From: Rhizobiaceae bacterium MnEN-MB40S
GTDB lineage: Bacteria > Pseudomonadota > Alphaproteobacteria > Rhizobiales > Rhizobiaceae
Assembly: GCA_024343425.1 (NCBI GenBank)
Contig: BRLC01000025.1
Span: forward strand, 1 to 64,000
Direction of reading: 5' to 3'
Length of the DNA stretch: 64,000 bases
Part shown: positions 35,766-43,127 of the stretch, one piece after another
Position numbering within the stretch: the stretch's first letter is position 1
Layout: each line of letters begins with the position of its first letter
Notes under the pieces: generated by a model
Database searches by the model: none
What the model saw: only the letters and a program-made list of their open reading frames with translations
What the model was told of the DNA's origin: nothing
Position numbers and translations under genes: made by a program

Positions 35766-35790
35766 AACGCCAGGAAGGCTCTGAAGTTCC
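35766..35790 (-). promoter_or_regulatory. EcfG-type promoter of the 82-residue membrane protein gene
   Basis: On the minus strand GGAAC (35790-35786), a 16-base spacer and CGTT (35769-35766), an exact match to the consensus, with the start codon at 35734. Confidence 0.8.
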
Positions 35791-35895
35791 GCAAAAGAAC
35801 GAATGCCCGCCCGCTTGATCCGGCAATCAATTTCACTCGATGACGCCGTCGCTTGCTCGCCTTATCTCCCCAGTGGTAAACTCGATGTCGTTCAT

Positions 35896-35920
35896 GGAAC
35901 CCTTCTCAAGGTCACGCGTT
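35896..35920 (+). promoter_or_regulatory. EcfG-type promoter of the 64-residue membrane protein gene
   Basis: GGAAC (35896-35900), 16 bases, CGTT (35917-35920). A perfect inverted repeat CACTGT-AAA-ACAGTG (35925-35939) follows at the expected transcript start and could act as a 5' stem or an operator. Confidence 0.8.
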
Positions 35921-35951
35921 ACCCCACTGTAAAACAGTGATGGAGGATGTT

Positions 35952-36146
35952 TTGAGCGATGTAAGCGATGTCTCGGAAGCGGAAGCTGAAAACGACCTGA
36001 AACAGACCCAGGAAACCAGTCTTCCAAACGCGTTGCCGAACACCGCCCACAGTCCGCATCCCGGTCCCAATTACTGGAGGACAGTGGGCATAGCCGGCGC
36101 AATCATTGTCGTCTTGCTGATACTTCTCATATACGGTTTGGCGTAG
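35952..36146 (+). CDS. Small tail-anchored membrane protein with EcfG-type promoter
   Basis: Encodes 64 residues from TTG 35952, chosen because GGAGG lies five bases upstream; ATG 35940 is in the same frame. The N-terminal 45 residues are polar (SDVSEAEAENDLKQTQ, PNTAHSPHPG). The C-terminus is a single hydrophobic helix, VGIAGAIIVVLLILLIYGLA, ending the protein. No family recognised. The upstream EcfG consensus suggests stress induction. Confidence 0.6.
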   Translation: MSDVSDVSEAEAENDLKQTQETSLPNALPNTAHSPHPGPNYWRTVGIAGAIIVVLLILLIYGLA

Positions 36147-36335
36147 GCGAGACGATCACGTCAAGTTACTGATCCCGGGAAGACTCCCCAAATCCCTCTC
36201 CTACCCCAACTTCCCGGTCTTCGCCCCGTTGCATATCGCAGCGGGGCTTATTTTTTGAGGCGCTTCCGAAGGTCTTTCACTCCGCAAAATGCTGAAACAC
36301 GCCTTCAAAATGTGTGACTTGATCAGGCTTGCTGT

Positions 36336-36361
36336 GGAACGGAACACGCTGCGAACGCGTT
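36336..36361 (+). promoter_or_regulatory. EcfG-type promoter of csbD-like gene
   Basis: GGAAC (36336-36340) with a 17-base spacer and CGTT (36358-36361). A second GGAAC directly follows the first but is too close for a standard spacer. The csbD-like start is 65 bases downstream. Confidence 0.7.
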
Positions 36362-36426
36362 TACAAACCGGACGCATCAGACGCCAGCGTCTTATGTAAA
36401 CACTCATCCAAGAAAGGAAATTGGAT

Positions 36427-36624
36427 ATGAACTGGAACCAGATCGAAGGCAATTGGGAACAGGTCAAGGGCAAGGTCCAGAAGGAATGGGGCAAGCTCAC
36501 CGATAGTGACATCGACTACATCTCCGGCAGCCGCAAAGAGCTTCAGGGCAAGCTGCAGGAGCGTTATGGCAAGTCGGTTGACGAGATCGATCGTGAGATC
36601 GAAACCTGGCTCACACGCGCCTGA
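36427..36624 (+). CDS. CsbD family stress protein
   Basis: Encodes 65 residues from ATG 36427 (AAGGAAA upstream). MNWNQIEGNWEQVKGKVQ and WGKLTDSDIDYISG are the CsbD signature, followed by LQGKLQERYGKS. CsbD proteins are small, abundant and stress-induced, with unknown biochemical role. It has an EcfG-type promoter and its own terminator, so it is probably a single transcription unit. Confidence 0.9.
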   Translation: MNWNQIEGNWEQVKGKVQKEWGKLTDSDIDYISGSRKELQGKLQERYGKSVDEIDREIETWLTRA

Positions 36625-36648
36625 CCGAACTTTGTAAGCATCAATAAT

Positions 36649-36681
36649 ACAGCGCTGCTCCAACGAGCGGCGCTGTTTTTA
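36649..36681 (+). terminator. Rho-independent terminator of csbD-like gene
   Basis: ACAGCGCTGCTC pairs imperfectly with GAGCGGCGCTGT around a CAAC loop, followed by five T residues. It lies 25 bases after the stop codon and also close to the end of the convergent kinase gene. Confidence 0.8.
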
Positions 36682-37698
36682 TTTCTGGCTACTCACAGGG
36701 AATGTTATTTCGTATTCGACTGAGTTTTCACCGGCATCGTAAGACGCCGTACCGTTCAGGGAGGCGGGAACGATCTTCTCCAACAGCATTCGTTCGAACT
36801 CCATCAGATCCGATGGCTGCTCGTTCACCATACCGAGGTGAGGAATGCTCAGGTAATTCTCACGCCAGACGAGATGGGCCTGCGGCGCTGCCTCTGCGGT
36901 TTTGCTCGGACTACGCTCCAGGTTCACGGCTATATTCTGCGCGCCATTCGAGATGAAGCGGCGAGTGGCGGCTTGAACAATAAGTTCATGCAACGCCAAT
37001 CCGAGATACAGAGAAGCGCTTGGCGGCAGCAATAAATTCTCGCCTGTGAACACAATTGCCTTATCGTCATCGGGAAAGTAACTCTGCGCCTGGTTATGAA
37101 TAAGATCCTTCAGCAATGCGCCTTTCCAGTCTGAATCCGTAATCAAATCCTGAGCACGCGCCAGCGAATACAGCCGGCCACGAAACCGGCGCAGATATGT
37201 ATCGAGCGTATCGCTGTGTCTGGCCGTTTGGGTGGCTATGCTCTGAATGATCGCCAGCAGATTCTTTGACCTGTGGCTGACTTCGCGAAGCAAGGACACC
37301 GTTATGCGTTCCGTCGACTTTTTTAGCGAAATGTCGCGAATAATCGTCTGCAGATAAGTTGAACTGTCACCGGCGACAAATGGCTTGATCTCGAACTCGT
37401 AGGCGAGATCTCCCTCAAGCATCATCTCTAGCTTTTTTGTTTCTCCACCTTGCAACGCCTCAGCCTTCACCTTGGCCAACCGAGCGGCGAATTCCGCGCC
37501 GAAAATCGAGACGTCGTCCGGTTCTCGGTCGGGAGCCGCTTTCCAGCGGCTCGGCATATTCATTATTTGAAGGTATTGAAGGTCCTGGTTCTGAATGGCG
37601 ATGCATAGCCCCGACTCTTCCATAGCCGCGACAAGATAGCCCTGAACGGTGCTGTCTTCCTGGTTTGTTTTACGCCAGCGGGTCAATGGCTCGTCCAT
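36679..37698 (-). CDS. HWE/HisKA_2-type sensor kinase with degenerate ATP-binding domain
   Basis: Encodes 339 residues. A PAS-like region (about 15-125, ending TYLQTIIRDISLKKSTERI) leads to a dimerisation helix with the phospho-acceptor block REVSHRSKNLLAIIQSIA. The catalytic domain looks degenerate. The N-box position reads LHELIVQAATRRF, where active enzymes have HELxTNAxKYG. No DxGxG is seen, and the last G-box is replaced by FERMLLEKI. It is cytoplasmic. Its place next to phyR suggests it acts on PhyR, possibly as a phosphatase like PhyP of Sphingomonas rather than as a kinase. Confidence 0.78.
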   Translation of the reverse strand: MDEPLTRWRKTNQEDSTVQGYLVAAMEESGLCIAIQNQDLQYLQIMNMPSRWKAAPDREPDDVSIFGAEFAARLAKVKAEALQGGETKKLEMMLEGDLAYEFEIKPFVAGDSSTYLQTIIRDISLKKSTERITVSLLREVSHRSKNLLAIIQSIATQTARHSDTLDTYLRRFRGRLYSLARAQDLITDSDWKGALLKDLIHNQAQSYFPDDDKAIVFTGENLLLPPSASLYLGLALHELIVQAATRRFISNGAQNIAVNLERSPSKTAEAAPQAHLVWRENYLSIPHLGMVNEQPSDLMEFERMLLEKIVPASLNGTASYDAGENSVEYEITFPVSSQK

Positions 37699-37899
37699 CC
37701 GGATGCTACACTACGTTCGGTCCGTCAGCACAACTGACAGGATCCGTCATGATCGGGCTCTCGAGCGATAGAATTCGCGGAGAAACCGTAACTACGCCCG
37801 GCAAACTGGTGAACAACTCATCGCTTTCCGATTGACGCACATCTTGCACGTTAAACCGTGGCGACAAGGAATGGTTCCAACCATTGCATCACTGTTTGA

Positions 37900-38694
37900 T
37901 CACGCTACGGTTTCTGCTCTTTCATCGAAGAAAAGCGCCTGGCTGATAAGCGCCTTTACCATGGAAGGACTGAACGGTTTGGTTACAACGAATGCAGGTT
38001 CCGGGCGCTCGCCGGTCAACAAGCGTTCCGGGAACGCCGTAATGAATATGACCGGTATGCTCTCGTCCGCCAGAATTTCGTTGACTGCGTCGATACCCGA
38101 ACTCCCGTCCGCAAGCTGAATATCTGCAAGCACAAGCTTCGGCTTGCTTCTGTGATAAAGGCTCATCGCCTCGTCCTTGGTCCGGGCGATTCCTGTTACG
38201 GAATGTCCGAGTTCGAGGACAATCTGTTCGATATCGACGGCAATAAGAGGCTCGTCCTCGATGATCATCACATCGGTTGCAATCTGCCGTGAGATGTCCC
38301 CTGACGCTTCGTCGAGATACTTTTCAATTCCCGCCTCGTCCGTGTCCATGATTTCCGCGGCTTCGCTTTCGCTAAATCCCTCTACCGCCACGAGAAGGAA
38401 CGCCTGCCGGGCAAGTGGCTGCACCGCTGCGAGGTTGGCCGCCGCACGCCGTTCCCATCCAAATGGCGATGCTTTGGGCTCCAATTGCACATCGAGGGAA
38501 CCAAAGGCCTGACAGAAAAGTTTATAAAGCGATACGCGATCGCTCGAAGCGTCCGGAAAAACGGAAATGTCCGTAATGAGCGTTTCCAGCGTTGCTTCCA
38601 CGTAGGCATCGCCAGACGTCTGCGAGCCGGTAAACGCCCGCGCGAAGCGGCGCAGCAACGGCAAGTGGGGAGCGATGCGGGTGGACAATGACAT
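37900..38694 (-). CDS. phyR: General stress response regulator PhyR
   Basis: Encodes 264 residues from ATG 38694, the length expected for PhyR; the longer frame upstream is not used. The N-terminal half is a sigma-like domain that mimics EcfG (LPLLRRFARAFTGSQTSGDAYVE... FLLVAVEGFSESEAAEIMD). The C-terminal half is a receiver domain (VMIIEDEPLIAVDIEQIV, phosphorylated Asp in LVLADIQLADG, VVTKPFSPSMVKALI). Phosphorylated PhyR binds the anti-sigma factor NepR and frees EcfG. A perfect EcfG promoter in front of it gives positive feedback. Confidence 0.95.
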   Translation of the reverse strand: MSLSTRIAPHLPLLRRFARAFTGSQTSGDAYVEATLETLITDISVFPDASSDRVSLYKLFCQAFGSLDVQLEPKASPFGWERRAAANLAAVQPLARQAFLLVAVEGFSESEAAEIMDTDEAGIEKYLDEASGDISRQIATDVMIIEDEPLIAVDIEQIVLELGHSVTGIARTKDEAMSLYHRSKPKLVLADIQLADGSSGIDAVNEILADESIPVIFITAFPERLLTGERPEPAFVVTKPFSPSMVKALISQALFFDERAETVA

Positions 38695-38740
38695 GTTTGA
38701 CTCTCCTGATGAAGGGTAATTGGTCTTTACGATGAGTATC

Positions 38741-38765
38741 AACGAGGAAAGCAAAAAAAAGTTCC
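38741..38765 (-). promoter_or_regulatory. EcfG-type promoter of phyR
   Basis: On the minus strand GGAAC (38765-38761), 16 bases including a run of eight T, and CGTT (38744-38741), an exact match. The phyR start is 47 bases downstream. Confidence 0.85.
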
Positions 38766-38772
38766 CGGGTAA

Positions 38773-38797
38773 GGAACAAATTTCCGGGTACGGCGTT
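38773..38797 (+). promoter_or_regulatory. EcfG-type promoter of nepR-ecfG
   Basis: GGAAC (38773-38777), 16 bases, CGTT (38794-38797), an exact match on the plus strand. Its -35 is separated by only seven bases from the phyR -35, so the two promoters are back to back. Confidence 0.85.
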
Positions 38798-38857
38798 ACC
38801 AATCGATTCGAAACCGGGGTTTTTGCGGGTTACGCAGCGCAGGAGAGACGCAGATTG

Positions 38858-39052
38858 ATGAGTAAAAACAGACCATCTGGAGATGCACGGAGTCGAGGTT
38901 CTGGAGAAATCGATCCGAACAGCGAAATTGCACGGCAATTGCGCACGATCTATCGCGAGGTCGAAACGGAAACGATTCCGGACCGTTTTCTTGATCTCCT
39001 CGAGAAACTCGACGCTGCAGAAGCATCGCAAAAAGATGGAAATCGCAAGTGA
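38858..39052 (+). CDS. nepR: Anti-sigma factor NepR
   Basis: Encodes 64 residues from ATG 38858 (GGAGAG upstream); a longer frame from 38720 would include the promoter. The core IARQLRTIYREVETETIPDR with FLDLLEKLDAAE is the conserved two-helix NepR motif that clamps EcfG or PhyR. The C-terminus overlaps the ecfG start (GTGA), indicating translational coupling and matched amounts of sigma and anti-sigma factor. Confidence 0.93.
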   Translation: MSKNRPSGDARSRGSGEIDPNSEIARQLRTIYREVETETIPDRFLDLLEKLDAAEASQKDGNRK

Positions 39053-39615
39053 GCACAACTGAAGATCTTGATTACAGTTTCAAGAGGGAAATGTTGTCTG
39101 CTCTGCCCAGCCTTCGCGCATTCGCCATGTCCCTCATCGGAGATGCGAGCAGCGCGGACGACCTTGTACAGGACACGATCCTGAAGGCCTGGGCGAAACA
39201 GGACTCCTTCGAGCCCGGCACAAACATGAAAGCCTGGCTGTTTACAATTTTGCGTAACGCTTTTTATAGCCAGATGCGGAAAAGCGGACGCGAGGTGGAA
39301 GATCGTGACGGCATCTTGACGGAACGCCTGGCGGTCCATCCGGAACAATATGGTTCGCTGGATCTGCAAGATTTTCGAAAGGCTCTGGAAAAGCTGCCCG
39401 ATGACCAGCGTGAAGCCATTATTCTTGTTGGCGCGTCAGGATTTTCCTACGAAGAAGCTGCGAATATCTGTGAATGCGCCATTGGCACCATCAAAAGCCG
39501 AGTGAGTCGGGCTCGAAGCAGCCTCCTGGTCGCCCTTAGCATAGACGATGAAAGCGCTTACGGTCCGGATGCGAATTCCATGGCGACGACCAATCGCGCC
39601 TTCGCCAAGAGCTGA
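39049..39615 (+). CDS. ecfG: ECF sigma factor EcfG (general stress sigma factor)
   Basis: Encodes 188 residues from GTG 39049. The sigma-2 region contains SLRAFAMSLIGDASSADDLV and TILKAWAKQDSFEPGTNMKA with LFTILRNAFYSQMRK. The sigma-4 region has ALEKLPDDQREAIILVGASG and the HTH SYEEAANICECAIGTIKSRV. This is the ECF15-type sigma factor of alphaproteobacteria. It is held by NepR and released by PhyR. Its consensus GGAAC-N16-CGTT recurs before many genes in this window, including its own operon. Confidence 0.95.
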   Translation: MSTTEDLDYSFKREMLSALPSLRAFAMSLIGDASSADDLVQDTILKAWAKQDSFEPGTNMKAWLFTILRNAFYSQMRKSGREVEDRDGILTERLAVHPEQYGSLDLQDFRKALEKLPDDQREAIILVGASGFSYEEAANICECAIGTIKSRVSRARSSLLVALSIDDESAYGPDANSMATTNRAFAKS

Positions 39616-39640
39616 TCGCCTGTCGGAGATACTGAGCGAG

Positions 39641-40402
39641 ATGACAGGTAAGACCAGCGGCAAGCTCAAGACGGCCTGGACGCCATGCACTCGGTGCCCT
39701 CTGAAAAAGTTCGAGCTATTCCGTAATTTTAACGACAAGGAACTGGACTTCGTCGAGCGTTTCAAAACCGGAGAGTTGATCTCCGACAGGGGCTCGACCG
39801 TACTCGTTGAGGGGTCTCACAGCGCCCATCTCTATACCCTCCTCAGCGGCTGGGGTTTTCGCTACAAAATGCTCGACGACGGACGCCGTCAAATCTTGAA
39901 CTATGTCCTGCCTGGCGACATGATCGGTCTGCAGGGAACTCTCATGGGAGAGATGCAGCACTCCATCGAGGCGCTCACCCCAATGATCATGTGTGTCTTT
40001 GAGCGGGAGCGCCTGTCCGAGTTGTTCCAGTCATTTCCTTCACTCAGTTACGATCTGACGTGGATAGCAGCGCGCGAAGAGTCGATCCTCGACGAACATC
40101 TGTTAAGCGTCGGGCAACGCAACGCGCTCGAGCGGGCCGCCTATCTTCTTCTGTTTTTGCACAAACGGGCCAAGGCTGTTCGGACGCTCGTATCGTCGAA
40201 CACGGCCATCCCTATCACCCAGCAGCATGTCGCCGATACGCTTGGCCTGTCTGTCGTTCACACGAACAAGACGCTTCGAAAGCTTGTGTCGCGCGACCTC
40301 ATTGAATGGACAGGCGGGCAGTGCAAGGTGCGGGACGAAAACGGACTCTCGACGATCGCCAACTGGACGCCTTCGTCGACGACTGACAGACCATACATCT
40401 GA
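39641..40402 (+). CDS. Crp/Fnr family transcriptional regulator
   Basis: Encodes 253 residues from ATG 39641, 26 bases after ecfG. The N-terminus has CTRCPLKKFELFRNF, a CxxC motif. The cNMP-type sensor domain includes LYTLLSGWGFRYKMLDDGRR and LPGDMIGLQG. A DNA-binding domain (HTH_Crp type) has ITQQHVADTLGLSVVHTNKT. Four cysteines occur in all, but their spacing is not that of an Fnr [4Fe-4S] cluster. Its ligand is unknown. It may be part of the nepR-ecfG transcript, adding a second regulator to the stress locus. Confidence 0.82.
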   Translation: MTGKTSGKLKTAWTPCTRCPLKKFELFRNFNDKELDFVERFKTGELISDRGSTVLVEGSHSAHLYTLLSGWGFRYKMLDDGRRQILNYVLPGDMIGLQGTLMGEMQHSIEALTPMIMCVFERERLSELFQSFPSLSYDLTWIAAREESILDEHLLSVGQRNALERAAYLLLFLHKRAKAVRTLVSSNTAIPITQQHVADTLGLSVVHTNKTLRKLVSRDLIEWTGGQCKVRDENGLSTIANWTPSSTTDRPYI

Positions 40403-40428
40403 ATTCAGCTCAATCTGACAGGTGACCC

Positions 40429-41367
40429 ATGAAATTGGCGGCTATACTCAACAGTGGAAGCGGTACGCTGAAGACACTGGAACCGGGCGAAATACTCGAA
40501 GTCATCGAAACCCAATTCTCCCAAGCAGGATACGGCGTGACCGGATGCGTGACGTCCGGCGAAGATTTTCAGAATAAGCTTGATGAGGCCGTGAAATCCG
40601 ACGCTGATGTGGTGCTGGTTGGAGGCGGTGACGGCTCTATTTCATCTGCCGCCGCTCGATGTTGGGAGAACGGCAAGACCCTGGCGGTGCTGCCGGCGGG
40701 AACAATGAATCTCTTTGCGCGGGGATTGCGCATACCACTGGATCTCAACGAGGCCATCGAGGCCCTTGCCGGCGGGCGCCCCATCGCTTGCGATCTGGCG
40801 ACAGCCAACGGTAGACCCTTCATTCACCAATATTCGATCGGCATGCATCCGCAGCTCGTCGAGGAGCGTAATCAATATAATTTTGATTCCAGGCTGGCGA
40901 AAATATTCGCGAGTTTCCGAGCCTTTACCTCTCAGGTCGCCAACCCGCCGACGGTTCGGACAATAATCAAAACCATACGTGGTGAGCGTGATGAATTGTT
41001 GAGCAACTTGTCCGTATCCAACAACCCCTACGGCGACGGACACCTGCCTTATTTCGACGACCCCAGCAGCGGCAAACTCGGCATCTATACGGCGGGCGTG
41101 CTGGACGTCGCCAGCTACCTGTCTCTCGCGGCCGATCTCGCCGCCGGCTCCTGGCGATCGAATTCGGATATACGGGAGGAAATAGCAGACAAGGTCGAAC
41201 TGGAGTTCCCCGAGGCAGAGGACAGCGGCGTCGCCCTCATCGACGGAGAACTTCTTGATCTGGAAGTCCACGTAACGATTGAATCCCATCCCGGCGCGTT
41301 GACAGTTCTGGCGCCGCAGGAAACCGCCGATCTCTGCGACGACGGCGGCCTGCTTGTGTCCCGATGA
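40429..41367 (+). CDS. Diacylglycerol kinase family lipid kinase
   Basis: Encodes 312 residues. The nucleotide-binding motif is VVLVGGGDGSISSAA, and the following PAGTMNLFARGLRIP is the second family signature. The C-terminal domain contains LPYFDDPSSGKLGIYTAG and LIDGELLDLEVHV, as in YegS/DgkB-like enzymes. It would phosphorylate diacylglycerol or a similar lipid at the membrane. Its stop overlaps the DUF2254 gene start (ATGA), so the two are coupled. Confidence 0.85.
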   Translation: MKLAAILNSGSGTLKTLEPGEILEVIETQFSQAGYGVTGCVTSGEDFQNKLDEAVKSDADVVLVGGGDGSISSAAARCWENGKTLAVLPAGTMNLFARGLRIPLDLNEAIEALAGGRPIACDLATANGRPFIHQYSIGMHPQLVEERNQYNFDSRLAKIFASFRAFTSQVANPPTVRTIIKTIRGERDELLSNLSVSNNPYGDGHLPYFDDPSSGKLGIYTAGVLDVASYLSLAADLAAGSWRSNSDIREEIADKVELEFPEAEDSGVALIDGELLDLEVHVTIESHPGALTVLAPQETADLCDDGGLLVSR

Positions 41368-42647
41368 AGTCTTTCATCTTCAAATATCCGGTCGTCGTGC
41401 TCTTCACGATTCCCGCCATCATCGCTTTTTCGATAGGCGCACTGGCGCCAATTCTTGTTGTGATCGAGAGTCGGTTTGATCTTGGCGTGTCCGGATACTT
41501 CATCCTGAAATTCAACGATGAAAGCGCCCGAAGCGTCCTTTCGGCGATTGCCGGCGCTGCGATCACGACGCTCAGTCTGACCTATTCCCTTGTGCTCGTC
41601 GTATTTACGCTGGCCGCAGGCAATATCGGGCCACGGCTGCTGAAACGCTTCAGCACCGAGACGGTGAACCAGGTGACGGCCGGTCTGTTCGGCGGGACGT
41701 TTCTCTATGCGCTTGTCGCCCTGGCCTTTGTACATCCGAACTTCGTTCCCCGCATAACCGTCGGCGGAGCCGTGCTGCTTTCTATGCTATGCGTTTTCCA
41801 GCTCATCTTTTTTGTTCGTCATGTCTCGGAGAGTGTGTCGATAGATGATGAGATAGCCAAGATTACCATGCGGTTGGGTGAAGCCCTGACGAAACACATG
41901 AACAGGGTGGACGAGGCCGGAGACTCGCCTGACATCGATTGCGAAGAGGGGCTTGACGCGGGTTCGGCCGGTTATATCGGCGCAATAGCAGAAGACGATC
42001 TCGTCGCCCTTGCAAATAGGGAAGACATCGTCGTGCGCGTGGTCATGTCACCCGGCGGTTTTGTCCTCAGCGACGAAACACTTTTGGCGCTTTCAAAACA
42101 GGTCGGCGACGATGTCGCCGATGAAATACGAAAGCTTGTTCACATTGAGCCCTCTCGCTCGCAAAGCCGCCCGATCGAATTCAATATCCATCTCTTGGTC
42201 GAAATCGCGCTTCGTGCGCTCTCTCCCGGCGTCAACGACGCCTACACCGCAATCGCCGCGATCGACAGCCTCTCCAGCGCCCTGGCCCGAATTGCCGATC
42301 GAACAACCCGCCCCCTTTTCCTCTGCGACGAAAAGAGCAAGGTTCGCGTCGTTCTTCCGGAATTGTCATTTGGCGACTTGCTCGGTCAGGCCTTTCACCC
42401 GTTGCGGCGGGCCTCAGCGGACAATCTGCCGGTCGCCCAGGCGCTTGCCAGAGCACTGGCGAGATTGTACGGCCTTGGAAACAAGGAAAATGACGAAGTC
42501 CTCACCGAGCACGCGCAACTGCTGATCATGGAGTTGAAGCGATCGGGCCATTTCGACCATGATATCGACAGCGTCCGCTCCAACCTGCCTGCGAGTGTGC
42601 GGGAAATCGACTTGGATGAAGAAAAAGCGCCGACCGGGAAAAACTGA
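41364..42647 (+). CDS. DUF2254 family membrane protein
   Basis: Encodes 427 residues. Four transmembrane segments occupy about 1-160 (VVVLFTIPAIIAFSIGALAP; LSAIAGAAITTLSLTYSLVL; LFGGTFLYALVALAFV; GGAVLLSMLCVFQLIFFV). The soluble C-terminal part includes VNDAYTAIAAIDSLSSAL and RPLFLCDEK. This is the DUF2254 pattern, function unknown. It is coupled to the lipid kinase, suggesting a membrane-lipid role. Confidence 0.85.
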   Translation: MKSFIFKYPVVVLFTIPAIIAFSIGALAPILVVIESRFDLGVSGYFILKFNDESARSVLSAIAGAAITTLSLTYSLVLVVFTLAAGNIGPRLLKRFSTETVNQVTAGLFGGTFLYALVALAFVHPNFVPRITVGGAVLLSMLCVFQLIFFVRHVSESVSIDDEIAKITMRLGEALTKHMNRVDEAGDSPDIDCEEGLDAGSAGYIGAIAEDDLVALANREDIVVRVVMSPGGFVLSDETLLALSKQVGDDVADEIRKLVHIEPSRSQSRPIEFNIHLLVEIALRALSPGVNDAYTAIAAIDSLSSALARIADRTTRPLFLCDEKSKVRVVLPELSFGDLLGQAFHPLRRASADNLPVAQALARALARLYGLGNKENDEVLTEHAQLLIMELKRSGHFDHDIDSVRSNLPASVREIDLDEEKAPTGKN

Positions 42648-42705
42648 TCTCCTGCGGCCGACGCCAGCGTGTTTCGATCTCTATCAGAACTGTTTCGTTC
42701 CGATT

Positions 42706-42954
42706 TCAAAGTGTGGCTGCGCCTGTCTCGTGCGTGCTTTCGGCGTCCGGATCTATGCTCTCGATCGCCTCTTCAACGAGTTTCAGTTCCGCTCCAAGGT
42801 CATTGTCGTCGACCATCGGGCTCTCGGTGGCCGCCCGCATTTCGGCTCTGACCTCTTGCCGCATTTTCTCGAGAAGCTTCAACTGTTCTTCCGGCGATTT
42901 GGTGCGGTCTGTGACTATTTCCTGAATCTGAGCTTTTGTCGTGCCTTTGTCCAT
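42706..42954 (-). CDS. Small acidic helical protein with EcfG-type promoter
   Basis: Encodes 82 residues, rich in Glu and Lys, with a likely long helix (SPEEQLKLLEKMRQEVRAEM) and no membrane segment. No family recognised. An exact EcfG consensus lies 62 bases upstream. Confidence 0.65.
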   Translation of the reverse strand: MDKGTTKAQIQEIVTDRTKSPEEQLKLLEKMRQEVRAEMRAATESPMVDDNDLGAELKLVEEAIESIDPDAESTHETGAATL

Positions 42955-43015
42955 CTCTCTGCCTTCGGTGTAGAAATGTGTCTAACGACGCGTCGATAAC
43001 CCGACGCTTGTGGTA

Positions 43016-43040
43016 AACGCACACAAAGCCCACCCGTTCC
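43016..43040 (-). promoter_or_regulatory. EcfG-type promoter of the 82-residue acidic protein gene
   Basis: On the minus strand GGAAC (43040-43036), 16 bases, CGTT (43019-43016), an exact match to the consensus. Confidence 0.8.
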
Positions 43041-43067
43041 ATCTGCCCTGTCCTCGCAGGCGCCCCG

Positions 43068-43092
43068 GGAACCGAATGGCTGGACGCTGGTT
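43068..43092 (+). promoter_or_regulatory. EcfG-like promoter of the endonuclease/phosphatase-family gene
   Basis: GGAAC (43068-43072), 17 bases, GTT (43090-43092); the base before GTT is G rather than C. It is divergent from the promoter at 43016-43040. Confidence 0.6.
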
Positions 43093-43127
43093 TTAGACTT
43101 GCGATATCACGGACAGAAAGGCGCGTT

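Noticed and set aside
38720..38857. Longer NepR start at 38720
   Set aside because: It would put the EcfG promoter inside the coding region and add residues not typical for NepR; ATG 38858 has a ribosome-binding site.
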